Source of the DNA: an uncultured Lachnospiraceae bacterium
GTDB taxonomy: Bacteria > Bacillota_A > Clostridia > Lachnospirales > Lachnospiraceae
Direction of reading: 5' to 3'
NCBI GenBank assembly: GCA_902795985.1
Contig: CADBNG010000281.1
Span: 1 to 10,388, forward strand
DNA length: 10,388 bases
Below the pieces are notes generated by a model. That model ran no database searches and was not told where the DNA came from. It worked only from the letters and a program-made list of their open reading frames with translations. The position numbers were made by a program, and so were the translations under genes. The first letter of the stretch is position 1; each line of letters starts with the position of its first letter. This document shows, one piece after another, positions 1 through 7,500 of this stretch.

Positions 1-1976
1 AGGGAGGAGACCCTTCCGCACCGGGTGGGTTCCCGGCCGGTGGCTTCCAGGATATGGGGCTGGCCGGATCCGGCATTGTCTTCCAGCCACCGGATCGCGG
101 ACGCGTCTTCCGGCAGCAGTCTTTCCACAAAACTCTCCGCGTCGATCCCGTAATATCCGGTCCGGTCGGTGATGATGTTTCCGTAGAGAGTATTGACGGA
201 AAAAAGAAAATAACCGCAGCTTAAGCAGAAAACATAGATCATGACGAAGGAAAAGATCCGGACAAGGGGTTTTTTTGCCTCTGTCAGCAGGCGGATCAGG
301 ATGTAGGAACAGGCGATATCGAGCAGAATCACTGCCTCCAGGTACGTCTTGAATACGGTGTTCACCCGGCCGCCGAAAATATCCATGACCCAGACGATTT
401 CCGGGACGAGTATGAGAACAACGGCGCACAGGGCGGCGGTCACGGCAAAGAAGTCCGGCAGGGAAAGCCCCCGGACAAAGGCGGCCGGCCCGGCTCCGCT
501 GTGTTCTTTTTTATGCTCATACAGGAGATAAAGGATAAATACCAGGACGACCAGAAGGTGCATTGCCCAGAAGACCAGCACCCGGTCCGGTTCCGAGTGG
601 ACTTTCGGAAGCGACAGACCGTACACCGATCCGGTCGTAAAGGAGACCCGGAACGGCGCGGAAAAAACGAAGAGCAGAACCGCCAGATACACGCACCGGA
701 ACAGCCAGGCGCGCAGCCGCTTTTCACCCGTCCGCCGGACGGCCATAAAACCGGACACAACGACGTACACAAAAGTATAGATCGGCGCGTCCCAGGTATT
801 GTTCATGAAAAATACCGCGATGAACAAGGCGCAGAAATAGAGATAAGGATCCCGCAGCACCGGCATATAGAAGGGCGTTTCCGCAGGGCCGGAAGAGGAC
901 GGAAGAGTCTTTTTCACGTCCGTCTGCCGCAGCCAGGCGTACAGGATGCTCAGGAAGCACAGGACATACAGCAAATCCGCAATGTGCGCATGGTAATCCC
1001 CTATAAGAAAAGAAAACGAGGGGATTTCCGTAATGACGACATCATCCGGGGCGCCGATATATCTCGACATGGACCACCAGGTGTAATCTCCGTGCAGGGA
1101 ATAGGGCAGCTTCAGAAATCCATACAGGATATAGTGAAGGTTGCTGGAGAAAACCAGCGTTACGGCGGCAAAGAATCCGCCCGCGTAAGGGACGGCCTTT
1201 CCGGCGTCCGGTTTCCGGTCTTTCAGAAGGTGCCCGACAATACTGAACATCAGGGTTCCCGAGGCCGCTGGCGCCAGGGCTTTTACGATCGTGAACAGCT
1301 CGTTTGTCCGGACGCCGGTTATTTTCGCCAGAAAGACCGCGAAATAATGGCAGCCGTAATAATAGTTGTTGAAATTCATGGAGCTGTTCCACATGTCGGC
1401 GGGCGGCAGCGTGTCGGAGCGCATCAGCGTTGACAGCAGGCCGTAATCCATCGGGCCTTCGGAATGCAGCGCGCCTTCCATATCGAACCCGTACAGATAG
1501 CACCAGAAGGCGAGAAGGGCGAAAAACAGCACCTCTTCCATAAGGATCAGGGTAAGATCCGCGCCGCGACATGACGGCAGGGGGGCGGTTCTGCTGTCGC
1601 CAGTTGACGGCAGGGGGACGGTTCTGCTGTCGCCGTTTTTCTTCCGGAAAACGTGAATGCCCCAGACGGCCGCCGCGAGAACGAGAGCGCAGACGATGAG
1701 AAACGGCCGGCGGAAGCGGAAAGTATGGGAAAGAATCAGGTTAAAGGCGGCAAAACCGGCGAGGGTCAGGCCGATTACCCGGGACTGGATCCAGCCCCGG
1801 TCCGAAAAGGAACGGAACAGCCGCGCCGCAAGAGGAAAAAAGCCGATGCCGAGAAGGACCAGGAGAACCCAGATTTTAAGCACGGGAAAGATATCGCTTC
1901 CCAGCAGCAGTCCCGAAAGAGATATGCAGAGGAGCAATAATGCGGCTGCGATTAGGGTTGATCTTTTCTTTAACAT
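1..1976 (-). CDS. DUF2298 (Chlor_Arch_YYY) polytopic membrane protein, C-terminus cut off by window
   Basis: The frame runs from ATG at 1976 through 658 codons to base 3 without a stop. I recognise the DUF2298 family from several signatures in order: PMD then LPPADMW (residues 175-196), NYYYG (204-208), EIPSFSFLIGDYHAH (317-331; the family usually has EFPFFSFLLGDLHPH), NNTWDAPIY (392-400), GGRVNTVFKTYLEA (535-548), and AIRWLEDNASG...ILEATG (627-646). Four hydrophobic segments lie before residue 110, and many more follow, so it is an integral membrane protein. Its biochemical role is unknown; a GT-C-like glycosyltransferase fold has been suggested for such proteins, which I recall without certainty. 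The start is weakly supported: the best purine-rich sequence is about 22-31 bases upstream, but no other ATG, GTG or TTG in frame lies between the previous gene and 1976, and a Lys-rich start before a membrane helix fits. It follows the synthase-like gene by 101 bp, probably in one operon. An 11-residue tandem repeat (115-136) interrupts the loop after the fourth helix. Confidence 0.85.
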   Translation of the reverse strand, partial: MLKKRSTLIAAALLLLCISLSGLLLGSDIFPVLKIWVLLVLLGIGFFPLAARLFRSFSDRGWIQSRVIGLTLAGFAAFNLILSHTFRFRRPFLIVCALVLAAAVWGIHVFRKKNGDSRTVPLPSTGDSRTAPLPSCRGADLTLILMEEVLFFALLAFWCYLYGFDMEGALHSEGPMDYGLLSTLMRSDTLPPADMWNSSMNFNNYYYGCHYFAVFLAKITGVRTNELFTIVKALAPAASGTLMFSIVGHLLKDRKPDAGKAVPYAGGFFAAVTLVFSSNLHYILYGFLKLPYSLHGDYTWWSMSRYIGAPDDVVITEIPSFSFLIGDYHAHIADLLYVLCFLSILYAWLRQTDVKKTLPSSSGPAETPFYMPVLRDPYLYFCALFIAVFFMNNTWDAPIYTFVYVVVSGFMAVRRTGEKRLRAWLFRCVYLAVLLFVFSAPFRVSFTTGSVYGLSLPKVHSEPDRVLVFWAMHLLVVLVFILYLLYEHKKEHSGAGPAAFVRGLSLPDFFAVTAALCAVVLILVPEIVWVMDIFGGRVNTVFKTYLEAVILLDIACSYILIRLLTEAKKPLVRIFSFVMIYVFCLSCGYFLFSVNTLYGNIITDRTGYYGIDAESFVERLLPEDASAIRWLEDNAGSGQPHILEATGREPTRCGRVSS
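1572..1634. repeat. 33-bp in-frame tandem repeat, REP-like, inside the DUF2298 gene
   Basis: Two copies of a 30-base core (1572-1601 and 1605-1634) differ at one base (G1585 against A1618) and are spaced 33 bp, exactly 11 codons. Each copy has GACGGCAG and CTGCTGTC flanking a GGGGGACGGTT-type centre; these arms are complementary at 7 of 8 positions, so each copy can form an imperfect hairpin. On the coding strand the copies give GDSRTVPLPST and GDSRTAPLPSC. Purine-rich GGGGACGGTT-type hairpins are, to my knowledge, common dispersed repeats in clostridial genomes and resemble REP elements mobilised by Y1 transposases; that identification is inference. No transposase is present in the window. 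Confidence 0.8.
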
Positions 1977-2077
1977 CTTTCGATAATAAAACGTTTGCCT
2001 TCTTCCTGCTGGTTTGAATGCAGGCAGAGGATCCGCGCTGCGCGGTTCAGGGTGAAGGAACGGGTTTCGGGCAGCCT

Positions 2078-3820
2078 TTATTCCGTTTCCAGGAAGGAAA
2101 GAAGGAAACGGGCCGCATCAACAGGGTTCGCCGGATCATGATCCGTCAGGTTGCTGACTGCGGCGAGGGCCAGGAGGGGATAACATTCCCTCATCGGGTA
2201 ATAGGAGGCCTTTGCCTGCTGGGCGCGGGCGAAAGTGTAAAGCTCCGGATTGCAGAAGCGGGTGATATAAGCCCCGAAACGGTCGGAGAGAAAGATCTTC
2301 TGCAGGCATTCATCCGGCAGGGAGAAGGGAACGCCGGGCTTGCCGATCATCGTGCCGCTGACATAGGGGTCTTTGGTCAGCACGGAGACAGAACCGGAGG
2401 AGGTCATCGCTTCTTCCAGCATTTTCGGATCGGCGGGATGGGCCCGGTTGATTTCCCGGGCTTTTTCCAGAGTGCGCGGTTCGAGAATGCGGTCTCCCTG
2501 GAAGGGGAATTCCGTGAGCTCCGGGGCGAACCGGAGGTACATGACGGAGTAGAGCAGGTTGCGGTCGGGGCAGTCGGGCGTCTGAATCCGGATCCGGCAC
2601 AGGGAGGGATCCATGAGCGGGGGCAGGGTGTAAAAGCCGGCGACCCAGTCATCGACGATGGCCCGCGCGCAGTGATGGCGGCTTTCCAGTTCCCGCTGGA
2701 AATAGTTGGCCATGAGCATCGGGTCCGGATCCTTTAAGTTCCGGTCCCGGATGATGGATTCCGCGGACTCCCGGAAAATCTTCCGGACGGAGGCAACCAC
2801 TTCTTCGGCGGTTTCCGGGGAGTAGCGGCGCTGCGCCCGGCGGACGTTCTGCTCTTCGAATTCCTTTGCGGACGCGGTGGAAAACGCCCGGAGCGTTTCC
2901 CCGCCGTTTCCGGTGATGCGGTAGCGGCGGTCCGTGAATTTCCAGTATTTATAGTACATTTCCTTGTGGAAAAGCATCTGGTTGCCGGCGCTGACGCGCA
3001 GGATTTCCTCCAGATCCGGGCAGAGAACCTTACCGTAAACCGGTCGGAAATCGTTTAACGAAAAGCCGTAATGCTCCGCGATCTGGGAGGCAATCTGAAA
3101 ATCCTCCCGGTGCGTATGAAAATCGTCGTCGTTGGAATCAATGCTGACGGTGTTCAGGTCAAGGCCGGAACACAGGACGGTTACAAAGGCAAGCCGGCTG
3201 TCGAAGCCGCCGGAGAGCGATGCGCCGAGCAGGCCGCCGTGCTCTTTGATCCCGCGGACAAGGCGTGCCCAGCGCAGGAACCAGTCGTCGATGATCTGAA
3301 GGCTTTCTTCCTGATCCAGGGAATAGCGGTCCTCATCGTAGTCGACCCGGCGGATGGAGAGATCGCCGGTATCGGCCTGCAGGACGACCGTGACGTTTTT
3401 CGGAAGGATCCGGATCTCGGAGATCGGGGTATAGGAATAGGAATAGCTGCACAGGCGCATGGGAAGGAGGGCCCGGAAGTAGTCCGCGTCTACTGTCATC
3501 GGGTGCTTCCCGCTCAGGTGCTCCGCGAGGGCGGGAAATGAATTGCTGATGGCGAACCAGCTTCCGCTCCGGTAAAGATAGAGGCCGAAGGACCCGTTGA
3601 AATCCTGCCGGATCGTGATCGTCTGGGCGTTTCGCTCCACGAAAACATAAGCGCCGCCGCCGGAAAGACCGCCGGCCGGCCCGTCGGACAGGTTTTCGTT
3701 CTCAATGATGCCCTCGTTTTCGGTGGCGAATCCGTAGAGCCTTGTCCGGACCCCGGACAGATGATCGGAATCGATGACAAAAAAGGCGTTTTCCGCCGCA
3801 AAAGTATCCTGTTGTTTCAT
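2078..3820 (-). CDS. Asparagine-synthase-like ATP-pyrophosphatase without the glutaminase cysteine
   Basis: This 580-residue protein carries the PP-loop of the asparagine synthase ATP-pyrophosphatase fold at residues 201-209 (SLSGGFDSR; AsnB has SGGLDSS), where the ATP is expected to bind and adenylate a carboxylate. GNGGETLRAF (304-313) sits where AsnB has its second GxGGDE-type motif, but with ET in place of DE. Residues about 57-102 resemble the second half of the class II glutaminase domain (DFNGSFGLYLY, then SNSFPALAEHL). The start MKQQD has no Cys at position 2, so glutamine hydrolysis is unlikely; it would use free ammonia, another amine, or another partner. There is no signal peptide or membrane segment, so it is cytoplasmic. 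Such proteins recur in capsule, secondary-wall-polymer and peptide-modification loci, but the substrate here is unknown. The ATG at 3820 has an AGAGGA box 9 bases upstream. It is the first gene of the minus-strand pair. A true asparagine synthetase is unlikely. Confidence 0.82.
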   Translation of the reverse strand: MKQQDTFAAENAFFVIDSDHLSGVRTRLYGFATENEGIIENENLSDGPAGGLSGGGAYVFVERNAQTITIRQDFNGSFGLYLYRSGSWFAISNSFPALAEHLSGKHPMTVDADYFRALLPMRLCSYSYSYTPISEIRILPKNVTVVLQADTGDLSIRRVDYDEDRYSLDQEESLQIIDDWFLRWARLVRGIKEHGGLLGASLSGGFDSRLAFVTVLCSGLDLNTVSIDSNDDDFHTHREDFQIASQIAEHYGFSLNDFRPVYGKVLCPDLEEILRVSAGNQMLFHKEMYYKYWKFTDRRYRITGNGGETLRAFSTASAKEFEEQNVRRAQRRYSPETAEEVVASVRKIFRESAESIIRDRNLKDPDPMLMANYFQRELESRHHCARAIVDDWVAGFYTLPPLMDPSLCRIRIQTPDCPDRNLLYSVMYLRFAPELTEFPFQGDRILEPRTLEKAREINRAHPADPKMLEEAMTSSGSVSVLTKDPYVSGTMIGKPGVPFSLPDECLQKIFLSDRFGAYITRFCNPELYTFARAQQAKASYYPMRECYPLLALAAVSNLTDHDPANPVDAARFLLSFLETE

Positions 3821-3829
3821 GGCACTGGT

Positions 3830-3835
3830 TCCTCT
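3830..3835 (-). promoter_or_regulatory. Ribosome binding site of the synthase-like gene
   Basis: On the minus strand this reads AGAGGA, 9 bases before the ATG at 3820. It supports that start over internal methionines. Confidence 0.6.
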
Positions 3836-3852
3836 GGCTTTTTCTTTCTGAG

Positions 3853-3858
3853 ATCATA
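3853..3858 (-). promoter_or_regulatory. Possible -10 box of the minus-strand gene pair
   Basis: The minus strand reads TATGAT here, one mismatch from the TATAAT consensus. The hexamer 17 bases upstream is TACAAA, a poor -35 box. If real, transcription would start about 25 bases before the gene, and the palindrome array would lie directly upstream of the promoter. Confidence 0.35.
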
Positions 3859-3885
3859 TCACATTTCCGGCCGCTTTTGTAGACC

Positions 3886-3914
3886 GGTCCGAAGGGGACA
3901 GTCCCCTTCGGACC
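3886..3914. repeat. Palindrome copy 1
   Basis: The outer arm is GGTCCGAA, matched by TTCGGACC on the other side, around GGGGACAGTCCCC. All 14 base pairs are complementary. Confidence 0.9.
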
Positions 3915-3943
3915 CCTGCTCCGTCCCTCCCGGCCTTTCGGCC

Positions 3944-3972
3944 GGGGCGAAGGGGACAGTCCCCTTCGCCCC
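3944..3972. repeat. Palindrome copy 2
   Basis: The outer arm is GGGGCGAA, matched by TTCGCCCC. It differs from copy 1 at arm positions 3 and 4, and both differences are compensated on the opposite arm. Confidence 0.9.
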
Positions 3973-4000
3973 CTGCTCTGTCCCTTCCGGCCTTTCGGCC

Positions 4001-4029
4001 GGATCAAAGGGGACAGTCCCCTTTGATCC
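4001..4029. repeat. Palindrome copy 3
   Basis: The outer arm is GGATCAAA, matched by TTTGATCC. It differs from copy 1 at arm positions 3, 4 and 6, all compensated. Confidence 0.9.
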
Positions 4030-4144
4030 ACTCTGTCCCTTTCGGCTTTCGGAACACTTTTTTCGGACTATTCGGTTTACTGTGTTAGCCCGGTAAAACA
4101 TTATTTGTAATTTTCTCTATAATTTAAGTAAAAATTTCACAAAA

Positions 4145-4221
4145 AAAACATGGTTTCAACTCCCTCGGTTCATTGCGAAAAAAGCCGATTTACAGTATAA
4201 TCAACTGGTCAAAACATGGTT
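4145..4221 (+). repeat. 11-bp direct repeat flanking the adhesin promoter
   Basis: AAAACATGGTT occurs at 4145-4155 and again at 4211-4221, 66 bp apart, one copy upstream of the -35 box and one just after the expected transcription start. Such an arrangement would suit a regulator that loops DNA, but two 11-base matches in AT-rich sequence can arise by chance. Confidence 0.4.
4173..4201 (+). promoter_or_regulatory. Sigma-A-type promoter of the surface-protein gene
   Basis: TTGCGA (4173-4178) and a perfect TATAAT (4196-4201) are separated by 17 bases, the optimal spacing. The expected start is near 4208, which would give an untranslated leader of about 355 bases. A second TATAAT at 4118-4123 has only an A-rich -35 (AAAACA), so it is a weaker alternative. 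Confidence 0.65.
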
Positions 4222-4562
4222 GCAGGCGGCAGGGATTCGATCAGAAAAGAAAGCCCGTGTTCTGCCGCCCCGGGGGTATATGGAAGAAGCGGATGTTTTG
4301 CCTTGATAAAGCGGCAAAGCACCTGGTTCGTATACCTTTATTTTACGGATGATCCGAAAACAGAAAAACGGATTCTCCGAATGCTCATGTTTTGGGGCAG
4401 AAGAATAATATTTGCTGAAAAAAGATTGCCGGGAAGGAAAATACCCGCCATCTTTGACGCATGATTGGACGCCGCACCGATACAATGTAAAGCAGAAGAA
4501 GGCACCCGGACGGTGCTTTCACGTTCCCGTGGATTTTACCGGCAGGTTTTCAGGAGAATCGG
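4208..4562 (+). other. Long untranslated leader or gene-free stretch before the surface-protein gene
   Basis: I see no convincing gene in this stretch. An 82-codon frame at 4216-4464 starts at an ATG without a Shine-Dalgarno sequence and encodes no recognisable protein. Possible RNA stems are GGCGGCAG (4225-4232) with CTGCCGCC (4262-4269), TTTGCC with GGCAAA near 4298-4319, and GCACC (4502-4506) with GGTGC (4512-4516), followed by TTTC. None fits a riboswitch family that I know; I looked in particular for the c-di-GMP-I, c-di-AMP and cobalamin consensus and did not find them. Confidence 0.4.
4552..4556 (+). promoter_or_regulatory. Ribosome binding site of the surface-protein gene
   Basis: AGGAG lies 6 bases before the ATG at 4563 and fixes that start, which also gives a typical signal peptide. 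Confidence 0.85.
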
Positions 4563-7500
4563 ATGAAGAAAAACTGGATGGTAAAAAGCATAGCGCTGAT
4601 TCTGGCACTGGGGCTGTTTGTGAACAGCCTTGTTTCTGTGCCTTATACTGCGCTGGCGGATGAACAGCAGCCCGGGGAGATTGTTGCGGAGAATATTGCG
4701 GCAGAGGAGAACACTGCGGAAATCCAGCAGGAACCGGACGCGCAGGAAGCTCCGGAAGAAACCGGGACTCAATCCGAAGTGCCCGCAGAGGATTCTTCCG
4801 TGTCCGAATCACCGGAAGCTGATACAGAAGGGGCGGACGTTACCGCCGATACCGGAAGCGATTCCGGGGATAATACCACTGACAGTCCGGCGGACCCGGT
4901 GCCCGCAGCGGAAACGGAAGACCCCGGAACAGCGCCGGAAACAGACGATTCATCGGATGACAGCCCTGCGGCCTCTGACGAAAGCACACAGAAGGAAGAC
5001 GGCAAAACGGATAATCCCTCCGGAAAGGACCCCTCCCAGGAGAAGACCGATACGGAGGACAAGACCGGAACGGATAAAGAAACCGGCAGCAAAACCACGG
5101 CGGATACGGATAAAGAAACCGGCAGTAAAACTGCGGCGGATACGGATAAAAAATCCGGCGATAAGACCGCAGCGGATAAGGATAAAAAATCCGGCGATAA
5201 AACCGCCGCGGATTCGGACGGGAAAACCGACGGCAAGGACAAGGCCGGGACGGATAAAGATAAAAAAGAAGCACAGACCGCCGGCAAACTGGAAAAGACC
5301 CTGACGGCCTCCGACGGTTATCAGTATAAGATCACCGTGTCCTTTGACGCCGCGGCAAAGATCCCGGACGGCGCCGCCCTGGAAGCCGCCGAAGTTTCGG
5401 AACAGGAATCCGAAGAATACTTAAAGAAGACCGCCGACGCCCTGAACTGGGACGACGACGATGTGGTCTTTTATTCCCGTTTCTTTGACATTTCCATTGT
5501 CAGCGAGGGCAGAGAGATCCAGCCCGCCGCCCCGGTGGAAGTTACCATCCGTCTGACGGACGTGGCCGAAACTTCCGCAAAAGCGGAAAAAGCGGCCCAG
5601 GCCCTTCAGGTCGTTCATTTTGAGGGCAGCGGCAGCGCCGCCACCGCCCAGGAAGTGGAAAACACCGCGGAAGCGGTCCGTACCGCCTGCGATATCACCT
5701 TTGAGACCGAAGGCTTCTCCGTCTTCGGCATCGGCGGCATTGCCAGCCGGCTTTTAGGCTGGATTACCGGCGCCGTGAAGGTCAGCGTCCTTGGCATCGC
5801 CGGCCTTTTCTCCCCAAGCTATACTCCCGTTACCGTTACCGGTCTGGAAGAGGGCCTGGAACTGGTGGAGGCTTTTAAAGTCTCCGGTCCGAAACCCCTC
5901 TGGATCCAGATTGCCTATAAAGCAAAAGAAGTCCTGGACAGCCGCGAAAGCGTCACCGTCTATGCCACCGAAGGCGGCAGGCTGAACGACGTTCTGAAAG
6001 AGAACGTGGAGAACGGCGACGAGATGACCGTTTCCCTGAGCTCCGTGGACGGATTCGCGATCGTAAAGGATACGGGATTCCGGCATCTGAGCCTGGAATC
6101 CGGCGATGTTGCCCTGGACGGGATGATGCCGAAAGACGCCGAGGTCCAGGTGGAAAACGCTCTGGAGAACGAAGCGGTCCGGACTCTTCCGGAAGACGAG
6201 GAAGACACCGTCCTCGCCGCTTATGATATCTCCATTCGGGAAGGCGAAAACGATTATCAGCCGAAGGCGGACAGCCCGGTCAAAGTGGAAATGACCGTGG
6301 AGGGCGTCTCGGAAACGAGCACTCTGTCGGTCTGGCACATTAAGGATGACGGCAGCAAAGAAGAAGTAAAAGATTTTACGGTCGAAGACGGGAAGGTCGT
6401 TTTCGAAGCGGACAGCTTTTCCATTTATGCGGTTATCGACCGTCCCCCGCTGTGCACCTACAGCTTCTATACGCTGAATGAATACGGCGATTACATTGAA
6501 TACGCGCTGAATACCGACCAGGGGGCCGTAACGTTCACTCAGAAGGTCAAAGACGGCGAAGCCGTCGTTGCGCCGCAAAGCCCGGTCAATCCGTCGGAGC
6601 CGGATACCACCTTCATGGGCTGGTACGCGGGCACGATGACCGAGGTGGGCGGCAGCTTTGTCCTTCAGCTGGAAGAGGAGCCCTTTGATTTCGATCATCT
6701 TCCGGCGGTTACGGAAGACTCCGCGGTCAGCCTTTACGCAAAGTTTGCCTCTTTTGCCTATGTCGTTTTCCACAGCCAGTACGACAACGAGACCGGGACG
6801 TATCCGGTCCTGGCGACCCGCCGCGGCGAGCTGACCGGCGCAGGAACCGGAAGCACCCGGATTGACATCAGTGACGTGACCGCCGGCTACGACGACGGCA
6901 CCGGCGCTCCGCTGCAGAACATGATCTTTGCCGGCTGGTCCTACACACCGGTTCCGACACCCGGCGAGGGCGCGGAAAGTATTATCGACGACGATTCCAT
7001 CACGATCACCGAAAGCACCGATCTCTATCCGATCTATCGCGCGGCGCGCTGGCTGAGCTTCCACTCCGGCGCTCATGCGACATATTACGGCCCGGAATAT
7101 CACTATGCCGGAACCGGCCGTACCGAACTTCCGGTCCCGGAGCGTCAGGGCTACACCTTTGCCGGCTGGTATTCCGGCGCGGTGGTGGACGACAACGACG
7201 TGATCCTGAATCTGAACGGATCCTATACCGATCCGGCCAGCGGGACGGTCTATCCGCGAGCCGTACGGATCTCCAATGAAGCCGGCGCCCTTATCAATGG
7301 GGCCGCGGATAATGAATCCGGCGTCAGTGTCCGCAACGGAATGCTGCTCCTGAGCCGGAACGTGACGCTGTATGCCAACTGGACGGCGGCCAACGCGGAC
7401 TATTCCATCGTTATCTGGACGGAGCAGGAATTTGAAACCGGCACCTATGATTTCCGGGAACGGTTTACGCTTCAGGCGCCTGCCGGCTCCCAGGTTTCGC

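Larger units (their letters stand above)
3886..4055. repeat. Tandem array of three covarying palindromes with spacer hairpins
   Basis: The repeat period is 57-58 bp. Each unit starts with a 29-bp palindrome (3886-3914, 3944-3972, 4001-4029) whose 14-base arms meet at a single central A; the shared core is AAGGGGACAGTCCCCTT or its GA variant. Each of the first two palindromes is followed by a spacer with CTGCTCYGTCCCT and a second hairpin, CCGGCCTTTCGGCCGG (3930-3945 and 3987-4002). The spacer after the third palindrome (4030-4055) is degenerate and has lost the hairpin symmetry. The GG that closes a spacer hairpin is also the first GG of the next palindrome, so the two cannot both be fully paired. 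Short peptides can be read through the array in several frames (KGTVPF-type), but they are by-products of the repeat. It most likely belongs to a dispersed REP/BIME-like family; a regulatory role between two divergent promoters is possible. Confidence 0.9.

Noticed and set aside
501..1433. A 310-codon plus-strand frame opposite the DUF2298 gene
   Set aside because: It is rich in Arg, Gln and Gly, typical of antisense reading of GC-rich membrane-protein codons. The minus frame carries the family motifs.
2018..3541. Plus-strand frames of 239 and 156 codons opposite the synthase-like gene
   Set aside because: They lie antisense to a well-supported PP-loop protein, have no ribosome site I can see and match no family.
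3886..4055. A CRISPR array
   Set aside because: The repeat is itself palindromic from end to end, the spacers are nearly identical to each other, and no cas gene is present.
3886..4055. Rho-independent terminators
   Set aside because: The stems are strong, but none is followed directly by a T-run on either strand, and the array lies between two genes that diverge, where no transcript needs to end.
3702..4101. Short frames with KGTVPF / GLSPSPRPKGREG repeats
   Set aside because: They are translations of the palindrome array in several frames on both strands. The repeat is a DNA-level feature, not a protein.
4216..4464. An 82-codon frame in the leader as a small gene
   Set aside because: There is no Shine-Dalgarno before its ATG, no recognisable motif, and its sequence does not resemble a known leader peptide or toxin.
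4630..5304. A 224-codon plus-strand frame rich in Arg, Pro and Ile
   Set aside because: It is a shifted reading of the adhesin's acidic linker and Lys/Asp repeats. Its repeats come from the 36-bp DNA repeat, and it has no start signal.
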